DNA of 64,000 bases from Ardenticatenaceae bacterium (GCA_020634415.1 JACKBT010000024.1:11708-75707), one strand, 5' to 3'; positions 34,127-43,734 are shown, counted from the first letter of the stretch. Notes: generated by a model not told the origin, from the sequence alone. A program made the numbers and translations.

Positions 34127-37100
34127 ATGGCCGATCATACCATTAATCCTTACGTTGGCCCCCGCACCTTTGAAGAAGACGATGCCCAGTTCTTCTTTGG
34201 TCGTGATCGGGAAGCCCGTGAACTGCTCTCATTAGTTATCTCTGAACCGCTCGTTCTATTCTATGCCCAGTCCGGTGCTGGCAAAAGCTCCCTCATCAAC
34301 ACCAAGCTCATCCCCGGCCTGCGGCAAGAGGGGTTTGTGGTCCTGCCTGTTTCTCGAGTGGGCGGAGAACTGCCGGCGGGCATTGGTGATGTCGAAAATG
34401 TATTTGCTTTCAATTTGCTGCTAAGCCTGAATCGTGATGCCGGTGTGGATGTAGGCACCTTGACCCAAACCACAATCTCTGATTATTTACAAGCACGCAA
34501 AGAACGAGATTTAGCTAATTATCAGCCAGTTAAACTGGATGACGACGATGATGATTGGGAAGACGATGAAGAGCCAGCACGGGTCTTGATTATTGATCAG
34601 TTTGAGGAAATTGTAACAACTCACTTGTCGCGTTGGACAGAGCGGAAGGCTTTTTTTGAGCAGTTGAGTGATGCCATGCGGGATGACCCGCTGCTGTGGG
34701 TGGTGTTATCCTTGCGTGAGGATTTTGTCGCTGCCTTAGATCCTTTTGCCCGGTTGCTGCCCAATCGTTTGCGGCAGCGTTTTCATATGGAACGGATGGG
34801 GGCCTCGGCCGCACGCCAGGCAGTGGAACAACCAGCCAAGCAAAACGGCCGTCCCTTTGCCTCTGGTGTCGCTAAATCCCTGGTAGACAACCTGCGCCAA
34901 CTGCGCACCCAAGAACAGCAAGAAGAAATCCTCATCGGTCAATACATCGAACCAGTCCAGTTGCAAGTTGTCTGCTACCAACTGTGGCAAAACCTCAAAG
35001 ACCGCCCCCCCGCACCCATCACCCAGGAAGATGTCAACGAACTAGGCAATGTGGATGCGGCCCTTTCCCAATTTTACGAACAGGCCATTGCCAACGTCCT
35101 CCAAGAAACAGGTGTCTCTGAACTAAGCCTACGCAACTGGTTTGATCGGCAGCTTATTACCGAAGCCGAGACACGCGGCACAGTGTACCAGGGCAAAGAA
35201 GAAACGGCCGGTTTAGATAACCGCGTCGTTCAACGTCTTGCCAACCAGTTTTTGCTCCGCGCCGAAATTCGTGCCGGTGGCACCTGGTTTGAACTGGTGC
35301 ATGATCGTTTTGTCTCCCCCATCTTGCAAGCCAATCAAACCTGGCGCTTAAAACAAAGCCCCCTCATTCGCGCCGCCGAAGAGTGGGATCGCGCCGGACG
35401 GCCGCGCAACATGCTCTATCAGGGCGAGCAGCTTGAAGCCGCTTTAGCCAGTGCCCACCGCGACTCCCTAGAGCCAATCGTCCAACGCTTCCTCACCACC
35501 AGTGAAGATGCCCAAAGCCAACGTGATCTAGAAAAGACACGCGGTCAAATGGAAGAACAGCGCCAACGCGCCGAAGCCGAAGCCCGCACCGCCCAACGCC
35601 TGCGTCGTTTAACGGCCGCTTTGGTCGTCGTCTTTTTATTGGCCGTAGCAGCGGCCGTTTACGCCACCTATGAAGCAGGGCGAGCCAGCACCAACGAAGA
35701 AATAGCCAGACAAAACGCCGCCGAAGCCCAGCAAAACGCCGCCCTGGCCGCCACCCGCGAATACGAAGCCCACATCCACGCCGAAGCTGAGGCCACCAGT
35801 GCCGCCGAAGCTGCCGCCAATGCCGAATTGGCTCAAGAAAACGCCAATCTGGCCGCTACCAGAGAGGCCGAGGCTGTTGCCAATGCCCAACTCGCTGCCC
35901 AAAACGAAGCGGATGCCCTGGCCGCTCGTGCCGAAGCCGAAGCCAACGCCGCCGAAGCCGAAGAAAATGCCGCCCTGGCCGCCGAAAACGCCGCCCGCGC
36001 CCAGCAATTAAGCCGACTTTCCCTGGCCCAATCACTCAGCTCCACCGCCCCCCGCCTCATTGACCGCACCAACAATACAGAACTGGCAACGCTGCTGGCA
36101 GTAGAAGCCTATCATGTCAACCGTTCGCTGCAAATTGAACTGCTTGAGTCCGTGGATGATTCACTGCGCGAAATATTGGCCGAATCCTATTTTAATATCG
36201 TTTTGGAAGGTCATGAAGAGTTTGTGCATAGTGCTGCGTTTAGCTACGATGGGGCCTGGCTGGCTACCGCCGATACGCAGGGCACGGTCCTCCTATGGAA
36301 CTTAACTGAGCCAGACGTGCCATCAATAGCGTTAGAAGGCCATAACACAATGGTCAGTGCAGTGGCTTTTAGCCACGACGGCCGTTGGCTGGCCACCGCC
36401 GACATCAGCGGCCTGATTCTACTTTGGAATATCGCCTCACGAAACGCCATCCCCCTGGAACAACACGCCAATAGGGTCGAATATCTGGCCTTTACCCTCG
36501 ACAACGAACTGGTTTCGGCCGAAGCCACCCAAATCGTATACCGCTGGCCCCTGGCCAACCTGGAAACTGACGACGAATTCGTTCCCGAACGAATTCTCGG
36601 CCTCAATCCCGTCCATCAAATTGTTGGTTTTAGCCCCGATGGCACCCTGTTGGTTACCGCCAATGGCTTCCACACGCTCAGTTTGTGGGATATTACCCTG
36701 CCCGGTGTCGCCCAAATTGACCTCTATTTTGAAGGTAACGAGGCCCCCATTACCTCGGTGGCCTTTAGTGCCGATATGCTGACGCTGGCTTCAGCGAACG
36801 AAGATGGCACGATTCGGGTATGGGATCTCAGAACAAGAAGTACCGTTCCGGCACGTATTGAGACACGAGATGGATCGAGTGACATTGCCCTTTCGCCAGA
36901 CGGCCGTCTCCTAAGCACCATCAGCGGCCAAGTGTCCGATCTGGCCGTTGTTCTGTGGGATTTGTCCTTTTTCAAAGATGAGCGGCGCATTGCCCCGCGT
37001 GATGGCGATGCTGTGCAATTAGGCGGCCATACCTCCAACATTCGCACCGTCGCCATCAGCCCCGATGGGCTGCACATGGTCACGGGCGGTGATGATATGA

Positions 37101-39073
37101 CCGTCCGCTTGTGGGATTTGGGGCCAGCACCCGCCGCCCCCCTAAGCCTGGATGCCAATGGCACAGGGGCAACGGCCGTTGCCGTCACCCCCGACGACAG
37201 CCTGTTCCTGGTTGGCAATGAAATGGGCGAAATACTCGTCTGGAACATGGCCGACGTCTCCCAAAAGCCCGAAAACCCCTTAGCCATTCTAAAGGGCCAC
37301 GAAGGCCGTATCTGGGAACTTCTCGTAACGGCCGATGGCGAAAAACTCATCTCCACCGGTGATGATGGCCTCATCCAAATTTGGAGCCTGGCACCTGTGG
37401 ATGACAGACCGCTGTTCACCTTCAGCAGCGGCGACAGCCCCATATATGGATTAGCCCTTAGCCTCGACAGTTCAACCCTGGCCACAGGCGACGGCGACGG
37501 CCTCATCCACTTCTGGCCCTTTGCCGACATATTAGCCGGTGAAGAAGCTGAACCCATCGTCCTGACCGGGCACGAAGGCTGGGTGGATGATCTGGCCTAC
37601 AGCCCCGATGGGCAATGGTTGGCCTCTGGCGGTTTTGATTCCTCCGTATTCCTCTGGGACATCAGCCAGGTACAGGAATTCGACGATCTCGCCAACCTCA
37701 TCCCCACACGCCTGGCTGGTCACAGTGATAACGTGTCCGCCGTAGCCTTCAGCCCGGCTGGACATTATTTGGCTTCTGGCAGCTACGACAACACCGTCCT
37801 GCTGCACGATCTAGAACATCTTGATGCGCCCGCCATAATGCTCTTAGGGCATAACGATTATGTGTATGATGTAGCTTTTAGTCCCGATGGCGACTTTCTG
37901 GCATCCTCCAGTTGGGATCGCACCATAGATGTTTGGGATATGCAAGCCATCACAAGTAGCAATGCTTCGCCAGCACCGACTGGTTTGCGCGGCCATCAAG
38001 GGCAGGTTGTGGGCATCACCTTCAACAGCGACGGTCAATTACTGTTTTCTGCCAGTTTGGATGGCACAGCCCGGGTCTGGAGCGCCCAGGTGGATGGCTT
38101 CGTAACGCTGGCCTGCCGTGAAGTGCATCGCAATCTCACCTGGCAAGAGTGGCAGCGTTATCTCGAAGGGGATGACTATCGCCTGACCTGCCCCGACCTG
38201 CCTGTCCATCCCTCCTACATTGAATCGGCGCGGGAAATGGCGCGGCGGCAGGAGGTGGAGCAGGCGATTGCCCGTTTTGAACATGCCATCGCGCTGGGGG
38301 CCGAGCTAGATTTTGATCCGGAGGCGGAAGCCCATTTTGAAGCAGCCCAAGGTATCGTCATGAATGGTTTACGGCAGGCTGAATTGGGTAATATTGAAGC
38401 GGCCGTTAATGCGTTTGCCGACGCGCAAACCCTGGGTGAGGCTGTAGAAATTAGCAGCGAAGAATGGCAGCAATTATGTCAACTAGGCAGCGAGTGGCAC
38501 CAAACGGCCGTTGTCCTTGAGGCGTGTGCAACGGCCGTTACCCTGGCCGCCAGCAGCGAGGATGTCACCTTAAACCAGGAACTTTGCCGGTTAGCCGCCG
38601 ATCCGGAACTCACCACCACCATGCTGCCCGCCTGCCAATATGTTGCCCAATCAGTCACCGACAGCGGTGATGTTTACCAATCCTACCAGCTATGCCAATT
38701 ACAAAATGACATTAGCCAGCTAAGCACCATCGTCACCCCCGCCTGTGATCTAGTCGCCAGCCAAACCCACACCATCACCGTGCGCACAAGCAGCGTTGGA
38801 TATATTGCCTCCGGGCAGGGTGAATTGTGGTCATTTGAAGGCACAGAAGGTCAATCAGTGACCATCAATCTGGCCGCCAGCGTGGACTCTTTGGATACCT
38901 ACCTCATCCTCATCGGCCCCGATGGCGAAGTCATAGACGAGAACGACGACTTCGGCGACAGCTTCGATTCGCGTCTGGAAGATGTGGCTCTGCCCACTGC
39001 TGGCACATACCTCATCGTCGTGCGCGGCTTCGATGAATCTTCCGTTGGCGCGTACACCATCACCTTGCAATAA
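34127..39073 (+). CDS. Giant STAND NTPase with TM, 14 WD40 repeats and PPC domain
   Basis: A 1648-residue protein. Residues 1-430 are a novel-STAND-type NTPase: FFGRDREARELL, Walker A QSGAGKSS (48-55), Walker B VLIIDQFEE (about 153-161), a helical winged part to about 400. An Asp-run (about 138-149) precedes Walker B. A membrane helix at about 493-513 is followed by an Ala/Glu-rich coiled coil (515-650). I count 14 WD40 repeats (about 694-1323), enough for two seven-bladed propellers. A helical linker and a PPC beta-domain (1548-1648) end it. The ATG at 34127 is two bases after the SIR2 stop. STAND proteins oligomerise on sensing a ligand; here the sensor half seems extracytoplasmic. Confidence 0.9.
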   Translation: MADHTINPYVGPRTFEEDDAQFFFGRDREARELLSLVISEPLVLFYAQSGAGKSSLINTKLIPGLRQEGFVVLPVSRVGGELPAGIGDVENVFAFNLLLSLNRDAGVDVGTLTQTTISDYLQARKERDLANYQPVKLDDDDDDWEDDEEPARVLIIDQFEEIVTTHLSRWTERKAFFEQLSDAMRDDPLLWVVLSLREDFVAALDPFARLLPNRLRQRFHMERMGASAARQAVEQPAKQNGRPFASGVAKSLVDNLRQLRTQEQQEEILIGQYIEPVQLQVVCYQLWQNLKDRPPAPITQEDVNELGNVDAALSQFYEQAIANVLQETGVSELSLRNWFDRQLITEAETRGTVYQGKEETAGLDNRVVQRLANQFLLRAEIRAGGTWFELVHDRFVSPILQANQTWRLKQSPLIRAAEEWDRAGRPRNMLYQGEQLEAALASAHRDSLEPIVQRFLTTSEDAQSQRDLEKTRGQMEEQRQRAEAEARTAQRLRRLTAALVVVFLLAVAAAVYATYEAGRASTNEEIARQNAAEAQQNAALAATREYEAHIHAEAEATSAAEAAANAELAQENANLAATREAEAVANAQLAAQNEADALAARAEAEANAAEAEENAALAAENAARAQQLSRLSLAQSLSSTAPRLIDRTNNTELATLLAVEAYHVNRSLQIELLESVDDSLREILAESYFNIVLEGHEEFVHSAAFSYDGAWLATADTQGTVLLWNLTEPDVPSIALEGHNTMVSAVAFSHDGRWLATADISGLILLWNIASRNAIPLEQHANRVEYLAFTLDNELVSAEATQIVYRWPLANLETDDEFVPERILGLNPVHQIVGFSPDGTLLVTANGFHTLSLWDITLPGVAQIDLYFEGNEAPITSVAFSADMLTLASANEDGTIRVWDLRTRSTVPARIETRDGSSDIALSPDGRLLSTISGQVSDLAVVLWDLSFFKDERRIAPRDGDAVQLGGHTSNIRTVAISPDGLHMVTGGDDMTVRLWDLGPAPAAPLSLDANGTGATAVAVTPDDSLFLVGNEMGEILVWNMADVSQKPENPLAILKGHEGRIWELLVTADGEKLISTGDDGLIQIWSLAPVDDRPLFTFSSGDSPIYGLALSLDSSTLATGDGDGLIHFWPFADILAGEEAEPIVLTGHEGWVDDLAYSPDGQWLASGGFDSSVFLWDISQVQEFDDLANLIPTRLAGHSDNVSAVAFSPAGHYLASGSYDNTVLLHDLEHLDAPAIMLLGHNDYVYDVAFSPDGDFLASSSWDRTIDVWDMQAITSSNASPAPTGLRGHQGQVVGITFNSDGQLLFSASLDGTARVWSAQVDGFVTLACREVHRNLTWQEWQRYLEGDDYRLTCPDLPVHPSYIESAREMARRQEVEQAIARFEHAIALGAELDFDPEAEAHFEAAQGIVMNGLRQAELGNIEAAVNAFADAQTLGEAVEISSEEWQQLCQLGSEWHQTAVVLEACATAVTLAASSEDVTLNQELCRLAADPELTTTMLPACQYVAQSVTDSGDVYQSYQLCQLQNDISQLSTIVTPACDLVASQTHTITVRTSSVGYIASGQGELWSFEGTEGQSVTINLAASVDSLDTYLILIGPDGEVIDENDDFGDSFDSRLEDVALPTAGTYLIVVRGFDESSVGAYTITLQ

Positions 39074-39077
39074 AAAT

Positions 39078-39145
39078 ACAGTTCCCCACAGTTCCTCTCA
39101 GCCTCCCCACAAGGGGAACTCATAGGAACTCTGGGGAACTGTTTT
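39078..39145. terminator. Terminator-like long hairpin built of decamers
   Basis: ACAGTTCCCC, ACAGTTCCTC and TCAGCCTCCCC face GGGGAACTCA, TAGGAACTCT and GGGGAACTGT, followed by TTTT. It directly follows the STAND stop and probably ends the operon. A related element lies at 53813-53888. Confidence 0.75.
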
Positions 39146-39159
39146 CACTTACCCCACCT

Positions 39160-39528
39160 CTACGTTTGACTCAAAATAAACTGATTAAGTGCCTCCCGTG
39201 CCGCTGGCAAATGCTGCATGGCCGTCCAATCGCCCAAAATATCCTTTGGCTGTGTGAAAGCCAGCAGCAGGTGAAAGGGATCTTGCTGTGTTGGTTGGCC
39301 CCCCGCGCTGGTTTGCTGCCAAAACGGCCGTAAATCCCCCTCCCAGCGCCCATACTGCACTCGCAGCCAGGGCCACACCACCGCAAACTCCTCCTGCACC
39401 TCCGCCACCGTCACCTTCCGCCGGTACACCCGCACCACCACCCGCTCCAGCCTATCCCAATACTCGGCAAACTCATCCAGACTGGCATTGTGCGACCACT
39501 GCCGCAAAAACTTGGAAAAAGGATTCAT
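39160..39528 (-). CDS. Conserved hypothetical protein downstream of rpe
   Basis: A 122-residue Trp-rich soluble protein (FSKFLRQWSHNASLDEFAEY, VWPWLRVQYGRWEGDLRPFW). No family recognised. Its ATG overlaps the rpe stop codon in the arrangement TGATG, so translation is coupled. An upstream in-frame GTG adds one residue. Confidence 0.65.
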   Translation of the reverse strand: MNPFSKFLRQWSHNASLDEFAEYWDRLERVVVRVYRRKVTVAEVQEEFAVVWPWLRVQYGRWEGDLRPFWQQTSAGGQPTQQDPFHLLLAFTQPKDILGDWTAMQHLPAAREALNQFILSQT

Positions 39529-40214
39529 CACACCTGCCGCTCATCCGCCCGGGCAATCGCCTCACGAAAGGCTTGTATATTTGCCGCCACCGATTGCTTG
39601 CCGCCAAAAATAGCACTTCCCGCCACCAACGCCGTGGCCCCCGCCCGCACAATCTTGGCCGTATTAGCCGCCTTCACCCCCCCATCCACTTCCAGCCAGG
39701 CTTGGGGGTTGACCTGGTTAAGCATCTGGCGCAAACGGCCGATCTTCGCCAAACTCCCCGCAATAAACGACTGCCCGCCAAAACCAGGATTCACCGACAT
39801 AATCAGCACCAAATCCACCAGCGGCAGCACCTCCTCCAGCGTCACCAGCGGCGTCGCCGGATTCAGCGTCACCCCCGCCTTCACCCCCAACTGCTGAATG
39901 GCCTCCAGCGTCCGGTGCAAATGCGTACAAGCCTCCACATGCACCGTCAGCCTGTCCGCCCCCGCCTCTGCAAATTCCGCCAGGTACCGATCTGGTTTCT
40001 CAATCATCAAATGAACATCAAGCAGGGTGTTGGTCTGATCCGCTAACGGCCGTAACGCCGCCACCACATTCGGCCCAAAACTGATATTAGGCACAAAATG
40101 CCCATCCATAATATCCACATGCAGCCAATCCGCCCCCGCCGCCACCGCCTCCGCCACATGCGCCTCCAGCCGAGACAAATCCGCCGCTAAAATAGAAGGT
40201 GCAATCTTAATCAT
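39528..40214 (-). CDS. rpe: Ribulose-phosphate 3-epimerase
   Basis: Interconverts ribulose-5-phosphate and xylulose-5-phosphate in the pentose phosphate and Calvin pathways. TIM-barrel motifs: KIAPSILAADLSRL, WLHVDIMDGHFVPNISFGP (metal ligands), VHLMIEKPD, IMSVNPGFGGQ, and WLEVDGGV. Length about 228 residues, as usual. The Met at 40214 begins the conserved MIKIAPS; a GTG four codons upstream is the alternative. A perfect 23-bp hairpin stands just upstream at 40230-40276. Confidence 0.95.
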   Translation of the reverse strand: MIKIAPSILAADLSRLEAHVAEAVAAGADWLHVDIMDGHFVPNISFGPNVVAALRPLADQTNTLLDVHLMIEKPDRYLAEFAEAGADRLTVHVEACTHLHRTLEAIQQLGVKAGVTLNPATPLVTLEEVLPLVDLVLIMSVNPGFGGQSFIAGSLAKIGRLRQMLNQVNPQAWLEVDGGVKAANTAKIVRAGATALVAGSAIFGGKQSVAANIQAFREAIARADERQV

Positions 40215-40229
40215 AATGAAATTCACGGA

Positions 40230-40276
40230 GGAGTGGAGGCTTTAGCCGGAACTGTTCCGGCTAAAGCCTCCACTCC
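40230..40276. repeat. Perfect 23-bp inverted repeat, one-base centre
   Basis: Arms 40230-40252 and 40254-40276 are exact complements around a single T (core GCCGGAAC-T-GTTCCGGC). It lies between the methyltransferase stop and rpe. No T-run follows on either strand, so a terminator role is uncertain; it matches the style of 31908-31940. Confidence 0.9.
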
Positions 40277-40304
40277 CACTGAAATCCCAAAGAGCCAAAG
40301 ATAT

Positions 40305-41066
40305 CTATAAAACAGGTTTCTGCCCAATAAAAATCCCTTCACGCAGATAAAAAGTTGTCTTGCCCTTCTCAAATTGGGGCCGCAAAAAGGCGGCTGCCTC
40401 GCCGCCCACCTCCGACAACATCGAGCGCAAATAGCGCACAGTCGTGGCATCATGCCGCTTGGCCCAAAACTCAAAAGGCATCTCCTTGTCGAGGGCATCC
40501 TCCTGCAACAGGGTCAAGCCCGCCTCAGCATACGCCTCACGCCATTCATCCATGCTCAAACAACGGCCGTGACTGGGATCGCGGAACTTCTCGAACGCAT
40601 TCACATAGTCGCCCGCCGCACCCTCCGGCACAACATTGTCCACAATCGCCAAAATGCCGCCCGGCTTCAACACTCGCGCCGACTCGCGCATAAAAGGAGC
40701 CACATTCACAAAATGATGGGGCGCAATGCGGCACGTCACCAGGTCAAACTTCCCGGCATCATAGGGCAAATCCTCCGCATCGGCGTATTCCACCGTGATG
40801 TTTTTAAGCCCGCGCTCCTGTGCTTGCTGCTCGGCCACCGCCAGCATCTCTGGCGTAATGTCGGTGGCCCAAACGTGGGCCACATGCGGGGCAAAGGCAA
40901 AGGCCGTGTGCCCCGCAGCGGTGGCAATGTCCAGCACCAGCCAGTCCGGCTGCGCGGCGGTCAAGGCCACCAGCCGCGCCAGGCTGGCCCCTTTGGCATG
41001 AACCTTGCTGACAGCATATGAGGCCGCATTGGCCCCAAACTGTTCTTTAATACTCTGTCTGTCCAT
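40305..41066 (-). CDS. SAM-dependent methyltransferase (UbiE/class I)
   Basis: A 253-residue class I methyltransferase with the SAM-binding motifs VLDIATAAGHTAFAFAP (motif I), WATDITPEM (II), YADAEDLPY (III) and RVLKPGGILAIVDNVVP (post III). It resembles UbiE-like enzymes but the first motif has Ala-Thr-Ala in place of Gly-x-Gly, as in some members. The substrate is unknown. The start at 41066 has GAGGG five bases before it; another Met lies one codon upstream. Confidence 0.85.
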   Translation of the reverse strand: MDRQSIKEQFGANAASYAVSKVHAKGASLARLVALTAAQPDWLVLDIATAAGHTAFAFAPHVAHVWATDITPEMLAVAEQQAQERGLKNITVEYADAEDLPYDAGKFDLVTCRIAPHHFVNVAPFMRESARVLKPGGILAIVDNVVPEGAAGDYVNAFEKFRDPSHGRCLSMDEWREAYAEAGLTLLQEDALDKEMPFEFWAKRHDATTVRYLRSMLSEVGGEAAAFLRPQFEKGKTTFYLREGIFIGQKPVL

Positions 41067-41079
41067 CATTCCCTCTCTC

Positions 41080-41137
41080 GTAGGCGCGGTATCCCTACCG
41101 CGTCTGCTGCAAAAGCGCGATAAGAAATCGCGGCTAC
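41080..41137. repeat. TAGGCGCGGTATCC-type intergenic repeat
   Basis: GCGGTATCCCTACCGC hairpin, then GCGCGATAAGAAATCGCGGC hairpin. A close copy lies at 56898-56955. It contains the stop codon of the minus-strand lipoprotein gene. Confidence 0.8.
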
Positions 41138-42153
41138 TTTTCAATTGTGGGTAAATAGGCAAAACTGCTATATACCGTCGTGCCACCAGAATTGGGACTG
41201 ACCATCAGTGAGGAAACATCTACGGCTTCAAAGGCCGAACCTGGCACGTCGTCCAGTTGGTGCAAGATGTCGTTGTCCCAGCGTTCATCCGGCGCGCCAG
41301 AGATGTACCAGGGCGAACCATTGTCGGCCAAAATGAGGCCATAGGTTTTGAAGGCTTGCAGAATGACCTGGATTTGGGGGTCGAAGCCGGAGATGTCGTA
41401 ATCGGCCTTGAGGCGGAAACGCTGCCCCAGGGGTGGGTATTGGCTGCCGGTTAGCTCGGAGGCATCGTGGCGGGCCGGCCAGACATGCTCATTGCGTGTT
41501 TCCTCCGTTGTAAAGCGAATGGCGTGGTTGATGACACCGGAGGCCACTTCATCATACCGTATGAGGCCGGGGTAGATGGGCAGCCCGGCGGCATCGGCCG
41601 ATGTCCAGCCGTCGGGGCGCAGAGCGTTGGAGTTGAGGTGGTAGACCGCGCCGTTGCTGGCTTCCCAACTGCCATCGTTTTGCGGCCAGGCGTAAAACAG
41701 TTCGTAGAGGATGCAGTTGTCCTGGTCAATCACCAGCACATGGCGGTCCCCGTCGCCATCTGGCCCGCCTTCGATGGGGGCGGTGGCGGGCACGGGATAG
41801 GGGCCGGGGTCGCTTTCTTCAGGCCAGTCAGTGAACACGATGTCTACCAGCGGTTGGCTGCCGGGGACGATAATGAAGGGGATGCCGATGGGGCTGTTGG
41901 AGTTGGGCGGCCATACGCCTGAGCCAAAATCGGGGTGCAGGCCAGTGCTGGCCCCGATGGTATTGATGTAGGCATCGGAGTTGGGGTCTACGGGCAGGGT
42001 GTTGATGGGGGTGTTCCAGATGTTGTCGGCGGGGAGGATGGGGCAGGTGCCGGAAGTGGCGATGGTGGGTGTGGCCTCTATGTTTTCGGTGCAGGCGATG
42101 ATGGTGAGGAAAACGGCCGTTACCATCCCCAAGATACTCATTTTCTGTTTCAT
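41134..42153 (-). CDS. Secreted lipoprotein, function unknown
   Basis: A 339-residue lipoprotein with signal peptide and lipobox (MVTAVFLTIIAC). The mature part has repeated Pro/Asp/Trp motifs (NIWNTPINTLPVDPNSDAYI, GSGVWPPNSNSPIGIPF, HDASELTGSQYPPLGQRFRL) typical of a secreted hydrolase-like or surface domain found in soil bacteria; no catalytic motif recognised. I choose the ATG at 42153 because GGAG lies nine bases upstream. A short hairpin (42175-42199) precedes it. Confidence 0.72.
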   Translation of the reverse strand: MKQKMSILGMVTAVFLTIIACTENIEATPTIATSGTCPILPADNIWNTPINTLPVDPNSDAYINTIGASTGLHPDFGSGVWPPNSNSPIGIPFIIVPGSQPLVDIVFTDWPEESDPGPYPVPATAPIEGGPDGDGDRHVLVIDQDNCILYELFYAWPQNDGSWEASNGAVYHLNSNALRPDGWTSADAAGLPIYPGLIRYDEVASGVINHAIRFTTEETRNEHVWPARHDASELTGSQYPPLGQRFRLKADYDISGFDPQIQVILQAFKTYGLILADNGSPWYISGAPDERWDNDILHQLDDVPGSAFEAVDVSSLMVSPNSGGTTVYSSFAYLPTIEK

Positions 42154-42174
42154 CTCATTCATCTCCTTACAGGC

Positions 42175-42199
42175 GCGACGCACTTCGCAAGTGCGTCGC
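42175..42199. repeat. 11-bp hairpin in lipoprotein leader
   Basis: GCGACGCACTT-CGC-AAGTGCGTCGC, a perfect stem between the ALDH stop and the lipoprotein start on the minus strand. It may act as an intercistronic RNA stabiliser or terminator. Confidence 0.8.
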
Positions 42200-42216
42200 A
42201 CCTAGCCACACATTAC

Positions 42217-43734
42217 CTAATCGCCAAACTTGATCCCCTGTGCCAGGGGCAGTTCCTTCGACCAGTTAATCGTATTGGTCTGACGGCGCATGTAGGCTTT
42301 CCAGGCATCGGAGCCGGATTCGCGGCCACCGCCTGTTTCTTTCTCACCGCCAAAGGCGCCGCCAATTTCCGCGCCGGAGGTGCCGATGTTGACGTTGGCA
42401 ATGCCGCAGTCGGAGCCGCCAGCGGAGAGGAAGGCTTCGGCGGTGCGCATACTGTCGGTGAAGATGGCACTCGATAAGCCCTGTGGTACACCGTTGTGCA
42501 GGGCGAGGGCTTCGTCAATGGTTTCATACTCCAGCAGGTAGAGGATGGGGGCGAAGGTCTCTTCGCGCACGATGTCGGTTTGGGCGGGCATTTTGACGAT
42601 GGTGGGTTCGACGAATTGGGGGCCGAGGTCTTCGCGGCGGCTGCCACCGGTGAGGATTTCGCCGCCTTCATTGACGGCTTGATTGAGGGCACGCTGCATG
42701 GCGGAAACGGCCGTTGCCGTGGCCAGCGGCCCCATCAAAGTGCCTTCTTCTAGTGGGTTGCCAATCGGTACCTGTTTGTACGCCTTCACCAGCCGATTGG
42801 TTAAGTCGGCGGCAATGTCTTTGTGCATGATGATGCGGCGGGTGCTGGTGCAGCGCTGCCCGGCTGTGCCCACCGCGCCAAAGAGAATGCCCCGTGTGGC
42901 TAAATCCAAATTAGCATCGGGGGCGACGATGATGGCATTGTTGCCGCCAAGTTCCAGCAGGGTGCGCCCCAGCCGTTGAGAGACGGTTTGGGCCACCTTG
43001 CGGCCGGTGGGGATGGAGCCGGTGAAGGAGACGAGCGGTAAGCGAGCATCCTGGCTGAGGAGCTGCCCAATCTGCCCGCCGCCGATGAGCAGGGAGAAGA
43101 TGCCAGACAGGCCATGATCGGCCATGACGCGGTTGCAGATGTGCTGCACGGCCACAGAGGTGAGGGGCGTGAGTTCAGATGGTTTCCAGATGGTGAGGTC
43201 GCCGCAAACGGCCGCTATCGCCGAATTCCATGACCAGACGGCCACCGGGAAGTTGAAGGCCGTAATCACACCGATGGGGCCGAGGGGATGCCACTGTTCA
43301 TACATGCGGTGGCCGGGCCGCTCCGAGTGCATGGTCAGGCCATAGAGTTGGCGTGATAGGCCGAGGGCAAAGTCGCAAATGTCTACGGCTTCTTGTACTT
43401 CGCCAATGCCCTCCACCCGAATTTTGCCCATCTCCAGGCTGACCAATTCGCCCAATGGCTCAATCCAATCGCGCAGAGCCAGGCCGAGATCGCGGACGAC
43501 GAGGCCGCGTTTGGGGGCGGGGGTATCGCGCCAGGCGGCGAAGGCGGCCTGGGCGTGGGTGACAACCTGCTCGTAGGCGGCGGGTGTGCTTTGCACGACC
43601 TGGGCGATGGCTTCGCCGGTGGTGGGGTTGTAGGAGGTGAGCAGGTCACCGCCGCTGTCAATCCAGCCATCGGGGCCGGTGCAAGTGCCAGGGTTTATAT
43701 CGTTGAGGTTTAGTTTGTTGAGTAGATTTTTCAT
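42217..43734 (-). CDS. Aldehyde dehydrogenase, ALDH7/antiquitin type
   Basis: NAD-dependent aldehyde dehydrogenase of 505 residues, most like the alpha-aminoadipic semialdehyde dehydrogenases of lysine degradation. Motifs: ITAFNFPVAVWSWN (cofactor binding), WKPSELTPLTS, SFTGSIPTG, LLELGGNN (catalytic Glu) and GQRCTSTRR (catalytic Cys), with GGGRESGSDAWKAYMRR near the end. No lysine-pathway partner is adjacent. It could also oxidise betaine or other semialdehydes. Confidence 0.9.
   Translation of the reverse strand: MKNLLNKLNLNDINPGTCTGPDGWIDSGGDLLTSYNPTTGEAIAQVVQSTPAAYEQVVTHAQAAFAAWRDTPAPKRGLVVRDLGLALRDWIEPLGELVSLEMGKIRVEGIGEVQEAVDICDFALGLSRQLYGLTMHSERPGHRMYEQWHPLGPIGVITAFNFPVAVWSWNSAIAAVCGDLTIWKPSELTPLTSVAVQHICNRVMADHGLSGIFSLLIGGGQIGQLLSQDARLPLVSFTGSIPTGRKVAQTVSQRLGRTLLELGGNNAIIVAPDANLDLATRGILFGAVGTAGQRCTSTRRIIMHKDIAADLTNRLVKAYKQVPIGNPLEEGTLMGPLATATAVSAMQRALNQAVNEGGEILTGGSRREDLGPQFVEPTIVKMPAQTDIVREETFAPILYLLEYETIDEALALHNGVPQGLSSAIFTDSMRTAEAFLSAGGSDCGIANVNIGTSGAEIGGAFGGEKETGGGRESGSDAWKAYMRRQTNTINWSKELPLAQGIKFGD

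Noticed and set aside
36724..37557. Long open frame on the minus strand within the STAND gene
   Set aside because: It mirrors the WD40 coding strand and shows Ser/Pro/Arg-rich shadow composition; the plus-strand repeats are clearly real.
39288..40046. Plus-strand 252-codon frame opposite rpe
   Set aside because: Pro/His/Arg-rich shadow of rpe; rpe motifs are unmistakable.
41935..42477. Plus-strand frame across lipoprotein and ALDH genes
   Set aside because: Gly-rich shadow composition and it spans two genes.
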